This document shows, piece after piece, positions 36,646 through 44,360 of a DNA stretch of 44,360 bases. A program made the translations under genes and the position numbers. The notes beneath the pieces are model-generated. The model worked only from the letters and a program-made list of their open reading frames with translations. It was not told where the DNA came from and ran no database searches. Positions within the stretch are counted from its first letter, which is position 1. The number at the start of each line of letters is the position of its first letter. The stretch comes from Treponema sp. (GTDB lineage: Bacteria; Spirochaetota; Spirochaetia; Treponematales; Breznakiellaceae), in contig JAIRSU010000124.1 of assembly GCA_031255285.1 (NCBI GenBank), positions 1 to 44,360 on the forward strand. Direction: 5' to 3'.

Positions 36646-37740
36646 ATGGATTATTTAATAGTGGGGGCGGGCTTATTCGGTGCTGTCTTCGCCCATTCCA
36701 TCCGTGCGCGGGGAAAGTCATGTTTAGTTATAGATAAACGTCCGCATATCGCAGGGAATATCTACACTCAAATAGTGGACCGTGTCAATGTCCACAAATA
36801 CGGTGCTCATATTTTTCATACCGGAGACAAGACTGTATGGAGTTACATCAACCAATTTGCGGAATTTAACAACTTTGTGAATTCGCCCATTGCGGTCTAC
36901 CATGAAGAATTATTTAATTTGCCATTCAACATGAACACGTTCAACAAGCTATGGGGAGTTAAGACACCCACAGAGGCGAAGGCAGTTATAAAGAAACAGA
37001 GAGAAGAAGTAAATGCCGCGGAGCCGCGCAATCTTGAAGAACAAGCGCTTTCCCTCGTGGGGCGAGATATTTACGAAAAACTAATCAAAGGCTATACGGA
37101 AAAACAATGGGGAAAGCCGTGTACGGAATTGCCCGCCTTCATCATAAGACGAGTGCCTCTGCGATGGACGTTTGATAATAATTATTTTAACGACCCATAT
37201 CAAGGAATACCGATAGGAGGATATACTCCCATTATTGAGAAGATGCTTGACGAGTGTGAAGTCAAACTGAACGTTGATTATTTTGACTTCATAAAGAAAA
37301 ACAAAGGTGTCGCAAATAAAACTATATTTAGCGGCGCAATAGACGAATTTTTTGGGTATGAGTTCGGTGAATTAGAGTATCGTTCTTTAAGATTCGAATC
37401 CGAGATGCTTGATATCGACAACTATCAAGGCGTTGCAGTGGTCAATTACACTGACAAAGAGACGCCATGGACGCGCATCATTGAGCATAAACACTTCGAA
37501 TTCGGTGGGCAATCCTCGACGGTTATTACCCGTGAATACCCTGCCGAGTGGAGGCGGGGACTTGAGCCGTATTACCCTGTCAACGACGAAAGAAATAGCG
37601 TTCTGTATCAGAAATATAGAGCGTTAGCCGACGAGAGGGACGACGTTGTTTTCGGCGGCAGACTAGGACGATACGCGTATCTTGATATGGATAAAATTAT
37701 AGCGTCCGCGCTTAAAGCGGCCGCGGAGGAGGAATTATGA
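36646..37740 (+). CDS. glf: UDP-galactopyranose mutase
   Basis: DYLIVGAGLFGAVFAHSIRARGKSCLVIDKRPHIAGNIYT, KYGAHIFHT, GYTEKQWGK, SLRFE. Confidence 0.96.
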   Translation: MDYLIVGAGLFGAVFAHSIRARGKSCLVIDKRPHIAGNIYTQIVDRVNVHKYGAHIFHTGDKTVWSYINQFAEFNNFVNSPIAVYHEELFNLPFNMNTFNKLWGVKTPTEAKAVIKKQREEVNAAEPRNLEEQALSLVGRDIYEKLIKGYTEKQWGKPCTELPAFIIRRVPLRWTFDNNYFNDPYQGIPIGGYTPIIEKMLDECEVKLNVDYFDFIKKNKGVANKTIFSGAIDEFFGYEFGELEYRSLRFESEMLDIDNYQGVAVVNYTDKETPWTRIIEHKHFEFGGQSSTVITREYPAEWRRGLEPYYPVNDERNSVLYQKYRALADERDDVVFGGRLGRYAYLDMDKIIASALKAAAEEEL

Positions 37741-38507
37741 TTTTGATGGATAAAATAAAACAATACCGTTTTTTATTTGCGGAGTTAGTTAAGCGGGATT
37801 TCAGTGCGAAGTACAAAAGTACTTTCCTGGGGATGATATGGAGTATGATAATGCCGTTGGTAGAATTAGCGATAATGTACTTTATCTTCGGGTATCTCTT
37901 CGGCAGAACAATACACTTCACCGTATTTATATTTTGCGGACGTATGGTATATTCATTTTTCAACGAATCCACAACGTCTGGTATGCACTCGCTTTTAAGC
38001 AACGTGGGCATCTTTTCCCAGTTAAACGTTCCAAAATATATCTTCTTATTGTCGAAAAACGTATCTTCGCTTATCAATTTCGGGTTAGAGTTAATAATCT
38101 TCTTTATATTCATCGCCTTGGACAAGCTACCGTTTACGGGGAAATTCTTTTTTTTGTTGTACCCCATCGGTTGCTTAATCCTTTTCAATTTAGGCGTAGG
38201 ACTGATACTATCAGCACTCTACATATTTTTCCGGGATATGACGTATCTCTACGGTATATTCACCCATGTCTTGATGTTTTTCTCGGCTATTTTCTACGAG
38301 GTAGACAGATTTCCTGAAAGCCTACAGAGTATATTTTTATTCAACCCCATCTACATCTATATAAAATATTTCAGGAGTATTGTGATAGACTCGCAAATTC
38401 CGAGTCTCGGACTGCACCTCGCTGGACTAGGATACGCGCTTGTTTTCCTACTCTTGGGAATGTTTATGTATAAAAAATACAATTACAAATTCTTATATTA
38501 CATTTAG
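37737..38507 (+). CDS. wzm: ABC-2 polysaccharide export permease (Wzm)
   Basis: VKRDFSAKYKSTFLGMIWSMIMPLVELAIMYFIFGYLFG; six TM segments. Confidence 0.88.
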   Translation: MILMDKIKQYRFLFAELVKRDFSAKYKSTFLGMIWSMIMPLVELAIMYFIFGYLFGRTIHFTVFIFCGRMVYSFFNESTTSGMHSLLSNVGIFSQLNVPKYIFLLSKNVSSLINFGLELIIFFIFIALDKLPFTGKFFFLLYPIGCLILFNLGVGLILSALYIFFRDMTYLYGIFTHVLMFFSAIFYEVDRFPESLQSIFLFNPIYIYIKYFRSIVIDSQIPSLGLHLAGLGYALVFLLLGMFMYKKYNYKFLYYI

Positions 38508-38516
38508 GAGAAAAAA

Positions 38517-39248
38517 ATGATAGAAGTAAACGACGTTTCTATTCGTTACATAGTCGGTGATTTTAAAGATATTGGGATAAAAGAGTTTATAATGAAGAAG
38601 CTTACTGGCGACTATCACGTACATGAATTTTGGGCTGTAGATGGCGTATCTTTTTCTTTACAGAAAGGAGAGCTCCTCGGTATAATCGGGAGAAACGGAG
38701 CGGGAAAGTCTACCCTGCTCAAGGCTATTTCGCAAATCATGATACCAACGAAAGGGACTATTAAAGTAGAAGGAAAGGTAGTCCCCCTGTTCGGCTTTGG
38801 GACTGGGCTTATCGGTGACTTGACGGTGCGGGACAACATATTCCTACGCGGAGCCCTGCTTGGATATTCTCGGGAGTTTATCAACGAAAAATACCCGGAA
38901 ATTCTTGATTTTTCGGAACTCGGTCCTTTTGAATACCGCCGTGTCAAACACCTATCGTCGGGCATGGTCGGGCGGCTTGCGTTCTCTATATCCTGCTTTA
39001 TTGAGCCTGAGATACTAATTCTGGACGAAGTATTTGCGTCTGGGGACGGTGCATTCGGTGTGAAAAGCGAAAAGAAGATGATGGAAATCATTAACAGCGG
39101 TATAACAGTCATACTCGTTACCCATTCAACCGGCAGAGCTCGGAATATATGCACAAAAGCTCTGTGGCTCGACCGTGGTAAGCAAGTTGCTTTTGGCGAT
39201 CCAGCCGAAGTATGCACCCAGTATGAAGAATTTCTGAAAAGCAAATAA
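38517..39248 (+). CDS. wzt: polysaccharide export ATPase (Wzt), no C-terminal carbohydrate-binding domain
   Basis: GIIGRNGAGKSTLLKAISQIMIPTKGTI, HLSSGMVGRLAFSISC, ILILDEVFASGD; only 243 aa. Confidence 0.9.
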   Translation: MIEVNDVSIRYIVGDFKDIGIKEFIMKKLTGDYHVHEFWAVDGVSFSLQKGELLGIIGRNGAGKSTLLKAISQIMIPTKGTIKVEGKVVPLFGFGTGLIGDLTVRDNIFLRGALLGYSREFINEKYPEILDFSELGPFEYRRVKHLSSGMVGRLAFSISCFIEPEILILDEVFASGDGAFGVKSEKKMMEIINSGITVILVTHSTGRARNICTKALWLDRGKQVAFGDPAEVCTQYEEFLKSK

Positions 39249-39292
39249 CCACGTTATCACAAACCGCGAGCCGTTTACTAGATTTACCGTAG

Positions 39293-39324
39293 AGCCCCAT
39301 ACCTTTTAGGCATGGGGCTTTGTT
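39293..39324 (+). terminator. intrinsic terminator after wzt
   Basis: AGCCCCATACC-TTTTA-GGCATGGGGCT-TTGTT. Confidence 0.75.
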
Positions 39325-39365
39325 GATTTATACGGCTTATGTTTGAAACCCACTAAAGGAAAAAG

Positions 39366-41159
39366 ATGCTGACGCTTCAAGAAATTCAGTTCCCTCCAGT
39401 CGGAGATGCTTATAATGATATGTATATACGCGGCGGTATTAAGAATCGCCGTCTAGACTCTGCGGAGAAGCTTCTCTTTGCGCCGCAAGGCGAAACCATT
39501 ACTTTTGACACATATTTCAACTCGTTTTCTTATGAAAAATGGCGGAGGTACACGGTTTTGGAGACTGTTTTGGTAGAACTGCGCCTACGCGGGACCTTTG
39601 AGGTTGCACTTATCCAGTGGGTATTAGGCGAGAAACCTGAGCGGTTTGTTTTGCATGGAGAGAAGGTTCAAGCCGGCGCGTTTACCAAGAAAGTTTTTAC
39701 CTTTGAGCCGCTCTACGAGCAGGGAATCCTTGCGTTTGAACTGAAAGCCCTGTCTGAAGATGCGGTTTTCTGCGGTGGCGCGTACATAACAGAAGAAGCC
39801 GCCGCGCGTGAGGTGAACATAGCGTTTTGTATCTGTACGTTTCGACGGGAAGCATTCATCAAGCGGACTCTTGCAGAGTTGGAGAGCCTACAGGCAGGCG
39901 TTTTGAAGGACCACTGGCGGTGTTATGTAGCGGATAACGGTCAGACACTGGATGTGGAGGTGCTTTCCGGTGAGAGGGTGCGAATTTTGCCGAACAGGAA
40001 CGGAGGCGGTTCCGCGGGATTCACTCGCGCTATGCTTGCGGCGCTTGATGAACGGGAGAGTCGCGGGTTGACTCATTGCCTGCTCATGGACGACGACGTA
40101 GTCTTCACCCATTATGCGGTTGAGCGCATGAGCGTGTTTCTGCGCCTGCTCAAGGAAGAATACCATGATGCGATATTCGGCGGTGCAATGCTCTTGCTCG
40201 ATAAGCCTGACGTCCAGTGGGAATCAGGTGCGCGAATTGGTATAGACGACTTAACACCGCTTAAAAGCGGATACTGTCTGTCTTCTTTAACCGACGTTTT
40301 GAAGAACGAAGTTGAAAAAAACATAAATTATTTTGCATGGTATTTTTGTTGTTTCCCTTTGAACGACGATTTGCGAAAGAGCCTGCCCCTGCCGCTTTTC
40401 TTTCAATACGACGATACGGAATTCAGCCTGCGCAGCCATGCACGGCGCAAGATCACCCTGAACGGAGTATGCGTCTGGCACGAATCCTTTGACAAGAAGT
40501 ACTCCGCAACCAAAGATTGCTATTATGGAATACGTAATCGCCTTGTTACGCTTGCGCTTCATCCAGAGACGTTCCACGACGCTTTTTCGAAAAGATGGGT
40601 TAAAAGTTTTCTGCTTAAAAAAACAGTGTTTCGTTTGCTCACCTATCGTTACAAAGATGCGGAATTGATCGTCCGAGCCGCCGAAGACTTTCTACGCGGT
40701 ATTGATTGGCTTGGTTCCATGGACCCGGAGGCGCTCAACCGTGAGATTGTGGATGCAGGAGAGCCGCTTTTAGCTTTCGAAACCATACCCGCAGGCTTTG
40801 ATTCCCGCCCAAGAGCGCCGCGAAACCCGCCGTCTAAAAGCAAATTGCTCCGTCTATGGCGTTTTTATCTGCTTAACGGACTATTTTTCCCTTCATGGAG
40901 GAGCCTTACTCTCTCCGAGCAGGATGCGCGCTGGCGAAACTTCTTCTTTATTCGGCGGGTGGTCTTCTTCAACCCGTGGACGCGCAAAGGTTATGTTGTG
41001 GAAAAAAGCTTCCTGCGTATATTTAAGATTCTGGGACAGTTGCTGCGACTCTTCGTCAAGATTGACAAGTCTTTCACATATACGGTGAAGCAGTACCAAG
41101 AGCGGTTTCCTGCGGTCGTCTCAGAAGACTTTTGGCGTGAATTTCTGCACCTAAATTAA
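39366..41159 (+). CDS. GlfT2-like galactofuranosyltransferase (GT2)
   Basis: N-terminal beta-rich domain plus GT2: FCICTFRREAFIKRTLAELE, LPNRNGGGSAGFTRAM, LLMDDDVVF, YFAWYFCCFP, FFQYDDTEFSLR, GVCVWHE. Confidence 0.85.
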   Translation: MLTLQEIQFPPVGDAYNDMYIRGGIKNRRLDSAEKLLFAPQGETITFDTYFNSFSYEKWRRYTVLETVLVELRLRGTFEVALIQWVLGEKPERFVLHGEKVQAGAFTKKVFTFEPLYEQGILAFELKALSEDAVFCGGAYITEEAAAREVNIAFCICTFRREAFIKRTLAELESLQAGVLKDHWRCYVADNGQTLDVEVLSGERVRILPNRNGGGSAGFTRAMLAALDERESRGLTHCLLMDDDVVFTHYAVERMSVFLRLLKEEYHDAIFGGAMLLLDKPDVQWESGARIGIDDLTPLKSGYCLSSLTDVLKNEVEKNINYFAWYFCCFPLNDDLRKSLPLPLFFQYDDTEFSLRSHARRKITLNGVCVWHESFDKKYSATKDCYYGIRNRLVTLALHPETFHDAFSKRWVKSFLLKKTVFRLLTYRYKDAELIVRAAEDFLRGIDWLGSMDPEALNREIVDAGEPLLAFETIPAGFDSRPRAPRNPPSKSKLLRLWRFYLLNGLFFPSWRSLTLSEQDARWRNFFFIRRVVFFNPWTRKGYVVEKSFLRIFKILGQLLRLFVKIDKSFTYTVKQYQERFPAVVSEDFWREFLHLN

Positions 41160-41214
41160 ATTCTTAAGCGGTGATTCACAAAGAGTGGTAGCGAGTAAAG
41201 ACAAGGGGATACAA

Positions 41215-41400
41215 AGAAATATTATGGAATGACGTCAGTCGTTATAGAATTCAAGCATCCCCGTAATCCTAGCATAACCTGAAACGAGAGAGAACAACGG
41301 CAAACAGAATTATCACTGCTTTCAAGCAGGGACGATAGTCTATCGGCGATTGTCAGATGACTTATCGCGGATGTCTTACGCCAACGAGCCACTCGCTGAT
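41215..41400 (+). pseudogene. N-terminal IS1-family transposase remnant
   Basis: MTSVVIEFKHPRNPSIT..., frames joining to N-GKQNYHCFQ / CGRQ-SIGDCQMTYRGC; matches the IS1 zinc-ribbon N-terminus. Confidence 0.6.
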
Positions 41401-41416
41401 TTTGGGAAACGATGTT

Positions 41417-42955
41417 TCACATGAGCGGGGCGAATACCCGTAAAACGTCCTGTACGACGCGCTGGAGCGCGTTTCGGGAACAGTCTTTGAGTGTAATCTG
41501 GCGGGAAACCGCCAGTGTCTCCAAGAAATCCCTCTTTATATCTTTTATTGCGCTGTTCAGATACAGACATACGCCACATTCAAAGTGCAGGTAGAGACTG
41601 CGGAAATCCAGATTTGCGGTACCGACTGTGGCTGTTCTGTCGTCTGACACAAAGGTCTTGGAGTGGTTGAAGCCGTTTATGTATTCGTAGATTTTGACAC
41701 CTGCGGATATAAGCTGTCGGTAGTAGGAACGGGAGGTGATAGCCGCTATCTCTTTGTCCCAATGATGGGGGGTTATGATGCGTACGTCCACGCCGCTCTT
41801 TGCGGAAAGCATCAGCGCGGAAAGCATATTGTCGTCCACTACTAGATAGGGCGTGTTGATGTAGACGTATTCTCTGGCGTTGTTGATGATTTGTATATAC
41901 ACGTGCTCGCATACATTATCATCGTCAAAAGGACTGTCGCCGTAAGGCTGCACATAGCCGTCTGTAGGGATTGGGTGCTCGGTCGACGTGCTGGGATAAA
42001 ACGCCGTGAAGTCGTCTTCGTTCCGCTCAAGATTCCACATCTGTAGAAAAAGTACGGTCAGGGACCATGCGGCTTCCCCTTGAATCATGATAGCCGCGTC
42101 TTTCCAATGTCCGAATCGTTCCAGCTTGTTGATATACTCATCTGCGAGGTTCACCCCGCCTGTAAAAGCGGTCTTTCCGTCAATAATAACGAGCTTGCGG
42201 TGGTCGCGGTTGTTCTGCAAAGACGAAAGCGCAGGCTTGAACGGGTTAAACACGAGGCACTGGACGCCTTTTTCCTCTAAATTGTGCTTGTAATCTGTGT
42301 GCAATGAGAAAAAACATCCCAAGTCATCGTAAATCACGCGCACGTCAAGCCCTCGCGCGGCTTTTTCTTCCAACAGATCGATGATGGAATCAAGCATAAA
42401 CCCCGGGCGCATGATGAAGAATTCCAGGAATATGTATCGCTCGGCTTTCTGTATCTCCTCAAGAACCTTTTGGAGGAAATCCATCCCGTTCGCAAAATAT
42501 TGCGTCTGCGTCCGCGTATACACGGGAAACCCCGCATAGTTTTGTAGATACCTAATTTGCGCAAGGCAGTCTGCTTCTACATCCGCTGACTCTTCGTTTA
42601 TCGGCAGAAAAGGCTTGCTCTCCTCCTTCCGCCTTACGAACATAGCTTGGAGTTTCTTGAAATCAGATGCAAAATGAAACACAATGTAGAGAATTCCTCC
42701 AAAAATCGGAAACATCAGTATGAGAAAAACCCATGTTACTTTATACGCGGATTTCTCCTTCTTATTGATGATATAAAGACTCACCACAATACTCATCAAC
42801 GACAGGGCGAAGCCTGCATAACGGAACGCAAGGCTCGAACCGGCGATAATCGCCATGATAAACGTTATTTGAACCAGCAATAAGAAACTGACGAAGACCC
42901 GTCGTCTGAAGATTAAGCGTATCCATTTCTTTTTCTTGTTTCGTATTTTATTCAT
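41417..42955 (-). CDS. cls: cardiolipin synthase (two PLD domains)
   Basis: DHRKLVIIDGKTAFTGGVNLADEY and NHSKTFVSDDRTATVGTANLDFRSL; two N-terminal TM segments. Confidence 0.95.
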   Translation of the reverse strand: MNKIRNKKKKWIRLIFRRRVFVSFLLLVQITFIMAIIAGSSLAFRYAGFALSLMSIVVSLYIINKKEKSAYKVTWVFLILMFPIFGGILYIVFHFASDFKKLQAMFVRRKEESKPFLPINEESADVEADCLAQIRYLQNYAGFPVYTRTQTQYFANGMDFLQKVLEEIQKAERYIFLEFFIMRPGFMLDSIIDLLEEKAARGLDVRVIYDDLGCFFSLHTDYKHNLEEKGVQCLVFNPFKPALSSLQNNRDHRKLVIIDGKTAFTGGVNLADEYINKLERFGHWKDAAIMIQGEAAWSLTVLFLQMWNLERNEDDFTAFYPSTSTEHPIPTDGYVQPYGDSPFDDDNVCEHVYIQIINNAREYVYINTPYLVVDDNMLSALMLSAKSGVDVRIITPHHWDKEIAAITSRSYYRQLISAGVKIYEYINGFNHSKTFVSDDRTATVGTANLDFRSLYLHFECGVCLYLNSAIKDIKRDFLETLAVSRQITLKDCSRNALQRVVQDVLRVFAPLM

Positions 42956-43019
42956 AATGATTAAAAGAACATCTAAAAGTCGGGAATAAAGGCTTGGCGG
43001 CGATATGGGCGCCGCGCCT

Positions 43020-43646
43020 TCATCCTTGTCTAACGATGGTTACTTCACCTCCGTTTATATCTAAAACGGTCGAGAAGATGCGTTCTTGCTCCTCACCGCC
43101 GTCGAGTATCATATCGATTCCATCTATGTCTTCTATTTCCCAGCCGAAGCTGAAGAGTTGTTCCTTAGAGTCCTCTTCATGATCGTCAAACGAGGGAGTC
43201 GCAGGAAGCATAGAGCGTTTTGCGGTTATGGAATAAAGGGGGAAGCCTAGTTTCTTTATTAGCGCGGTAGGTATGGGGCTGTTCGGGATACGTACACCGA
43301 TTTCCCGCCGCTTGAGGCTCAACGCCTTCTCCGTGTCAAGGAAGGTCCTGAGAATAAACACATAGGGACCGGGCGTAAGGCGGTTTATAAGTCGAAAAGC
43401 GCTGTTATCAAGGTTGCAGAGTTTGCTGAATTGGGATAATTCAGAGCATAATAGAGTGAAATGCTGTTCATCCCTTTCTCTTGATACGCTCCGTAGTTTC
43501 TTGATTCCTTCTTTTGACTTGAAGGAACAGGCTATCGCCCAGCTTGTGTCCGTTGGGATAGACACAAGCCCGCCGTTTTCGAGAATTTGCACGCTCTTGG
43601 ATAAAATTCTGTCGTCAATATTGTTTGGAATCACATATTTTATCAT
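43020..43646 (-). CDS. Sua5/YciO/YrdC-family protein (threonylcarbamoyl-AMP synthase-like)
   Basis: GGLVSIPTDTSWAIACSFKSKEGIKKL, LTPGPYVFILRT, REIGVRIPNSPI. Confidence 0.85.
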   Translation of the reverse strand: MIKYVIPNNIDDRILSKSVQILENGGLVSIPTDTSWAIACSFKSKEGIKKLRSVSRERDEQHFTLLCSELSQFSKLCNLDNSAFRLINRLTPGPYVFILRTFLDTEKALSLKRREIGVRIPNSPIPTALIKKLGFPLYSITAKRSMLPATPSFDDHEEDSKEQLFSFGWEIEDIDGIDMILDGGEEQERIFSTVLDINGGEVTIVRQG

Positions 43647-43678
43647 AATACTTCAAAGCTAGCAGAAAAATCGAGTTT

Positions 43679-43793
43679 TTGCAAGCAGGTAGACTTCGCC
43701 TATTTGGACGACTTCTCAAGGGCTGTAGACGACACTGTCCTGCCATCGGCGAAACCCTAGACACCCACGCACTGCCTGACGGCGGGTGACAGG
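43679..43793 (+). repeat. dispersed REP-like element, copy E4 (divergent)
   Basis: AGACTTCGCCTATTTGGACGACTTCTCAAGGGCTGTAG...ACTGCCTGACGGCGGGTGACAG. Confidence 0.55.
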
Positions 43794-43794
43794 A

Positions 43795-44360
43795 GTCACA
43801 GCCGAGAGATGCTGAAGTCATGGTCGAGAGATGCTGGAGTCGTAGCCGAGAGATGCTGGAGTCGTAGCCGAGAGATGCTGGAGTCGTAGCCGCGAGATGC
43901 GCAAGTCGTAACCGAGAGATGCGGGAGTCGTAGCCGCGAGATGCTGAAGTCATGGTCGAGAGATGCTGGAGTCGTAGCCTAGAGATGCGCAAGTCACAGC
44001 CGCGAGATGCTGAAGTCGTAGTCGAGAGATGCGCAAGTCGTAACTGAGAGATGCTGAAGTCGTAACCGAGAGATGCGGGAGTCGTAACCGAGAGATGCGG
44101 GAGTCGTAGCCGCGAGATGCTGAAGTCATGGTCGAGAGATGCTGAAGTCGTAGTCGAGAGATGCGCAAGTCATGGTCGAGAGATGCGTAAGTCGTAACCG
44201 AGAGATGCTGGAGTCGTAGCCGAGAGATGCGCAAGTCACAGCCGCGAGATGCGCAAGTCGTAAAACAGACGATGCTGAAGTCATGGTCGAGAGATGCTGA
44301 AGTCGTAGTCGAGAGATGCGCAAGTCATGGTCGAGAGATGCGTAAGTCGTAACCGAGAGA
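43795..44360 (+). repeat. 22-bp tandem repeat array 2 (25 complete units plus a partial; runs off the window)
   Basis: Same core and 4-nt slot (TGAA x8, GCAA x7, TGGA x5, GGGA x3, GTAA x2); one aberrant 23-nt unit at 44257-44279. Confidence 0.97.

Noticed and set aside
38615-39244. 209-aa minus-strand ORF antisense to wzt
   Set aside because: Ser/Arg/Pro-rich, no recognisable domain; overlaps a clear ABC ATPase.
1-44360. tRNA or rRNA genes
   Set aside because: No recognisable tRNA T-arm/acceptor pattern or rRNA sequence noticed by eye; a covariance scan would be decisive.

Overview
The window looks like a Spirochaetota (Treponema-like) chromosome segment. It contains: a flgB-flgC-fliE-fliF-fliG-fliH operon (minus strand); a FIST sensor / hybrid histidine kinase pair and an HPt / REC-HD-GYP pair beside the flagellar genes; a LacI regulator with an iron-type alcohol dehydrogenase; a LacI-like-sensor histidine kinase; accD-accA; a DRB0094-type RNA ligase; galK plus a UPF0397 ECF S component; a LolD/FtsX-type ABC exporter operon with a LolA-like protein and an outer-membrane barrel; a ManC/GT4/GT4/Glf/Wzm/Wzt/GlfT2-like galactofuran-type glycan locus; cardiolipin synthase; and a Sua5/YciO/YrdC protein. 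The most unusual material is non-genic. Two 22-bp tandem-repeat arrays (23854-24337, exactly 22 units with no indels; 43795 to the window end, at least 25 units) are built from a fixed 18-nt core and a 4-nt slot filled from a small alphabet (GGGA, TGAA, GCAA, TGGA, GTAA, GGTA). Each array lies directly upstream of a minus-strand RNA-related gene (RNA ligase, Sua5-like). Both are embedded in a dispersed REP-like hairpin element (core ACAGGCTTCGCCTGT), and two intermediate units suggest the arrays share ancestry with that element. Other finds: a C12 tract inside a short ORF coupled to manC (candidate phase-variation switch), a frameshifted and truncated ilvC remnant after an orphan ilvN, and two decayed IS1-family transposase remnants. 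All calls come from reading the sequence and the supplied ORFs; no database search was run.
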